Below, piece by piece: positions 62,515 through 64,000 of a DNA stretch of 64,000 nt. This DNA comes from Strigamia acuminata (Eukaryota > Arthropoda > Chilopoda > Geophilomorpha > Linotaeniidae), in the NCBI GenBank assembly GCA_949358305.1, contig OX442314.1, forward strand, positions 17,353,060 to 17,417,059. Direction: 5' to 3'. The notes beneath the pieces were generated by a model. The model made no database searches and was not told the origin of the DNA. It saw only the letters and a program-made list of their open reading frames with translations. Numbering within the stretch: position 1 is the first letter of the stretch; each line of letters starts with the position of its first letter. Both the position numbers and the translations under genes were made by a program.

Positions 62515-63180
62515 GTCCGCCTGCGACGACAGGGGTATTCGCAAGGACGGGGTTCAAAAACAAAGCTTGTCCCAATATTTGGATCCGTTCCGCCTGTAAC
62601 AACAGGGGCAATCGCCAGTGCGGGGCTAAAAAACAAGTTTTCCCGACTAATGGATCCGCTTCGCCTGTGACGACAGGGGATTTTGCCAGAACGAGGTTCA
62701 AAACAAAGTTTGTCCTGATATTTGGATTCGTTCCGCCTGTAACGACAGGGGCATTCCGCTCCGCCTGTAACGACAGGGGCATTCCGCTCCGCCTGTAACG
62801 ACAGGGGCATTCCGCTCCGCCTGTAACGACAGGGGCATTCCGCTCCGCCTGTAACGACAGGGGCATTCCGCTCCGCCTGTAACGACAGGGGCATTCCGCT
62901 CCGCCTGTAACGACAGGGGCATTCCGCTCCGCCTGTAACGACAGGGGCATTCCGCTCCGCCTGTAACGACAGGGGCATTCCGCTCCGCCTGTGACGACAG
63001 GGGATTTCGCCAGAACAGAGTACAAAACACAGTTTGTCCAGACTATTGGATCTGCTCCGCCTGTGACGACAGGGGATTTCGCCAGAAAGGAGTACAAAAC
63101 ACAGTTTGTCCCGACTATTGGATCTGCTCGGGATCTGCTCCGCCTGTGACGACAGGGGAAGTCGCAAGAACGGGGTTCAA
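62515..63180. repeat. Higher-order repeats of about 72 bp starting CCGCCTGTGACGACAGGGG
   Basis: Diverged units begin near 62519, 62586, 62653, 62985, 63057 and 63140, each opening with CCGCCTGTRACGACAGGGG and ending in a GGATCYGTTCCGCCT-like joint. The unit length near 72 bp preserves frame (24 codons). Confidence 0.75.
62733..62984. repeat. 28-bp minisatellite, nine perfect copies
   Basis: Nine identical tandem units of 28 bp (start CCGCCTGTAACGACAGGGGC) with no mismatch, nested between the diverged 72-bp units. Because 28 is not a multiple of three, each unit shifts frame, giving an 84-nt/28-residue protein period, and all three minus-strand frames stay open across it. Confidence 0.95.
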
Positions 63181-63759
63181 AAAAATAAAAATTTTTGTTC
63201 CGTTTACGGAAGTCGGAACGGATATATTAACCGTTCCGTCCGTAGCGATAAGGTTTCTTTGCGGTAAAACGACAACCGTTTCCGCCGGCTGTTTATCCAA
63301 CACATGTTAGAAAGCCAAGACGTCCAGCCAAGACGTTAGTGGTCAGCGGTTCAGGCACGGCGCCTGACCCAGCCACAGGAAGTACGCCAGTCTGCGGAAG
63401 AACGACGACCGTTCCCGCAGCAATCTGATTTGCAGCGATAGTCTGCATCAAACCGCGCAATTTCGTCGGTTAGCACATCTAGCCGCTGGTTCATCCTTCT
63501 CGGCGAAGGCAGCGGCGATTGTTGGTTCAAAGTTTGGACCGCGTGGTCAGTATTATCGTCATTGTCATTAATAATCGGGAAACCGATAACCTTAACGAAG
63601 GAATTCATTTTATGTAACTATAAAAAACAATGATATTACAAAGGGGTTCGAAAAATATAACAATTTCTTTTGAAAAAGGTAGAAAAAACGATACTTATTG
63701 AAAATTTTCTCGTAGAGCAATTCGAACCTGACCGCGCAACCCGTTAGTAGAACCGGAAG

Positions 63760-63818
63760 TGACGTAACCCGACTAGTAGCGCCATCTCCTGTTTAGCCGG
63801 AGATTACAAAGAGTGAAT
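63760..63818 (-). repeat. DIRS 5' inverted terminal repeat
   Basis: This is the start of the element in minus orientation. 63785-63818 is matched exactly (inverted) at 59435-59468, and 63760-63793 is matched inverted at about 59122-59155. Confidence 0.8.
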
Positions 63819-64000
63819 CATAAACCAACCAACCAACCAACCAACCAACAGACGACATTCACAATTTAAATGCAACGCAATTGTCCACTGCCTTCTGTTT
63901 GTTGGGAAATTTTTATTTCCAATTTAATTACTGATATGGGTCCAATCTGAAAGTCCATCTGCATTATTGTCTCATTTAATGAATGTTCAAGTAATATACG
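63819..64000. other. Flank right of the element, with AACC microsatellite
   Basis: AACC repeated about seven times at 63822-63850, then unique AT-rich DNA. This resumes the genomic sequence that was interrupted after 59031. No gene is visible before the edge. Confidence 0.6.

Larger units (their letters stand above)
62250..63608 (-). pseudogene. First ORF (gag-position) of the DIRS-like element, with coding repeats
   Basis: The ATG at 63608-63606 begins MNSFVKVIGFPIINDNDDNT and runs to a stop near 63354, but sense continues in other frames (TVVVLPQTGVLPVAGSG, then ETVVVLPQRNLIATDGTVN and ISVPTSVNGTKIF), showing several indels. It then enters repeats of about 72 bp (24 aa) built on SPVVTGGADP, with a 28-bp minisatellite in the middle. 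The C-terminal part (ANTPVVAGGPVILSASDP onward) returns to a Val/Thr/Asn-Gly-Thr-rich sequence. Position suggests a gag-like protein, but no zinc knuckle or known gag domain is visible. Confidence 0.6.
59032..63818 (-). mobile_element. DIRS-like tyrosine-recombinase retrotransposon, about 4.79 kb, degenerate
   Basis: In element orientation (minus strand) the order is: 5' inverted terminal repeat 63818-63760, a first ORF with minisatellite (63608 to about 62250), an AT-rich middle without reverse transcriptase, a broken tyrosine recombinase (60045-59567), an internal complementary region (59468-59342), and a 3' inverted terminal repeat ending at 59034. The internal region is the exact complement of the last 94-96 bp of the 3' repeat joined to the first 34 bp of the 5' repeat. 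This is the diagnostic DIRS layout, used in those elements to template the circle junction. There is no target-site duplication; AAT flanks both ends (59032-59034, 63816-63818). It has lost coding capacity but its ends are intact. Confidence 0.85.

Noticed and set aside
62733-62984. CRISPR-like regular repeats
   Set aside because: Units are directly adjacent with no unique spacers and lie in a eukaryotic retroelement; this is a minisatellite.

Overview
The window is arthropod nuclear DNA, most likely from a small-intron branchiopod crustacean such as Daphnia (inference; no marker gene settles the species). The support is as follows: spliceosomal genes with many GT-AG introns of about 50-75 bp, AT-rich intergenic DNA with homopolymer tracts, animal-specific gene families, and a DIRS-type retrotransposon. 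I traced every exon chain below by hand through splice sites and reading phase. Each chain closes in frame.

0-11.5 kb (minus strand): an anoctamin-7 locus. A complete 21-exon ANO7-like gene (932 aa) occupies 6233-11114. The first three exons of a tandem paralogue lie at 41-744, with the rest of that gene beyond the left edge. A third, dead copy of exon 1 plus upstream DNA lies at 5071-5760. Between the copies are an intronless leucine-rich-repeat gene on the plus strand (1942-3270, with TATA box and polyadenylation signal) and two broken tandem copies of an unidentified gene. One of these copies is interrupted by a 487-bp foldback transposon whose empty site survives in the other copy.

11.5-26 kb: mostly noncoding. 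It holds the ribosome-biogenesis gene NIP7 (13579-14357, minus, 5 exons, 180 aa), a MITE next to it, and weak retrotransposon and tRNA-like remnants.

26-48.4 kb: an ABCG half-transporter on the plus strand (732 aa in the model given). A probable first exon near 26.5 kb is followed by a gene-free 16.7-kb intron. A competing first exon lies only about 300 bp upstream of exon 2.

50-58.9 kb: a tight run of housekeeping genes. These are BCAS2/SPF27 (splicing), PEX5 (peroxisomal import receptor), a GOLIM4-like Golgi protein, and NOP2/NSUN1 (rRNA m5C methyltransferase). NOP2 is on the minus strand and convergent with GOLIM4. Their jobs are unrelated, so compactness rather than shared function explains the cluster.

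59.0-63.8 kb: a degenerate DIRS-like tyrosine-recombinase retrotransposon. Its inverted terminal repeats, internal complementary region and flanking AAT trinucleotides are all legible. Its recombinase is frameshifted, its reverse transcriptase is missing, and its first ORF carries an unusual 28-bp minisatellite that is open in all three frames.
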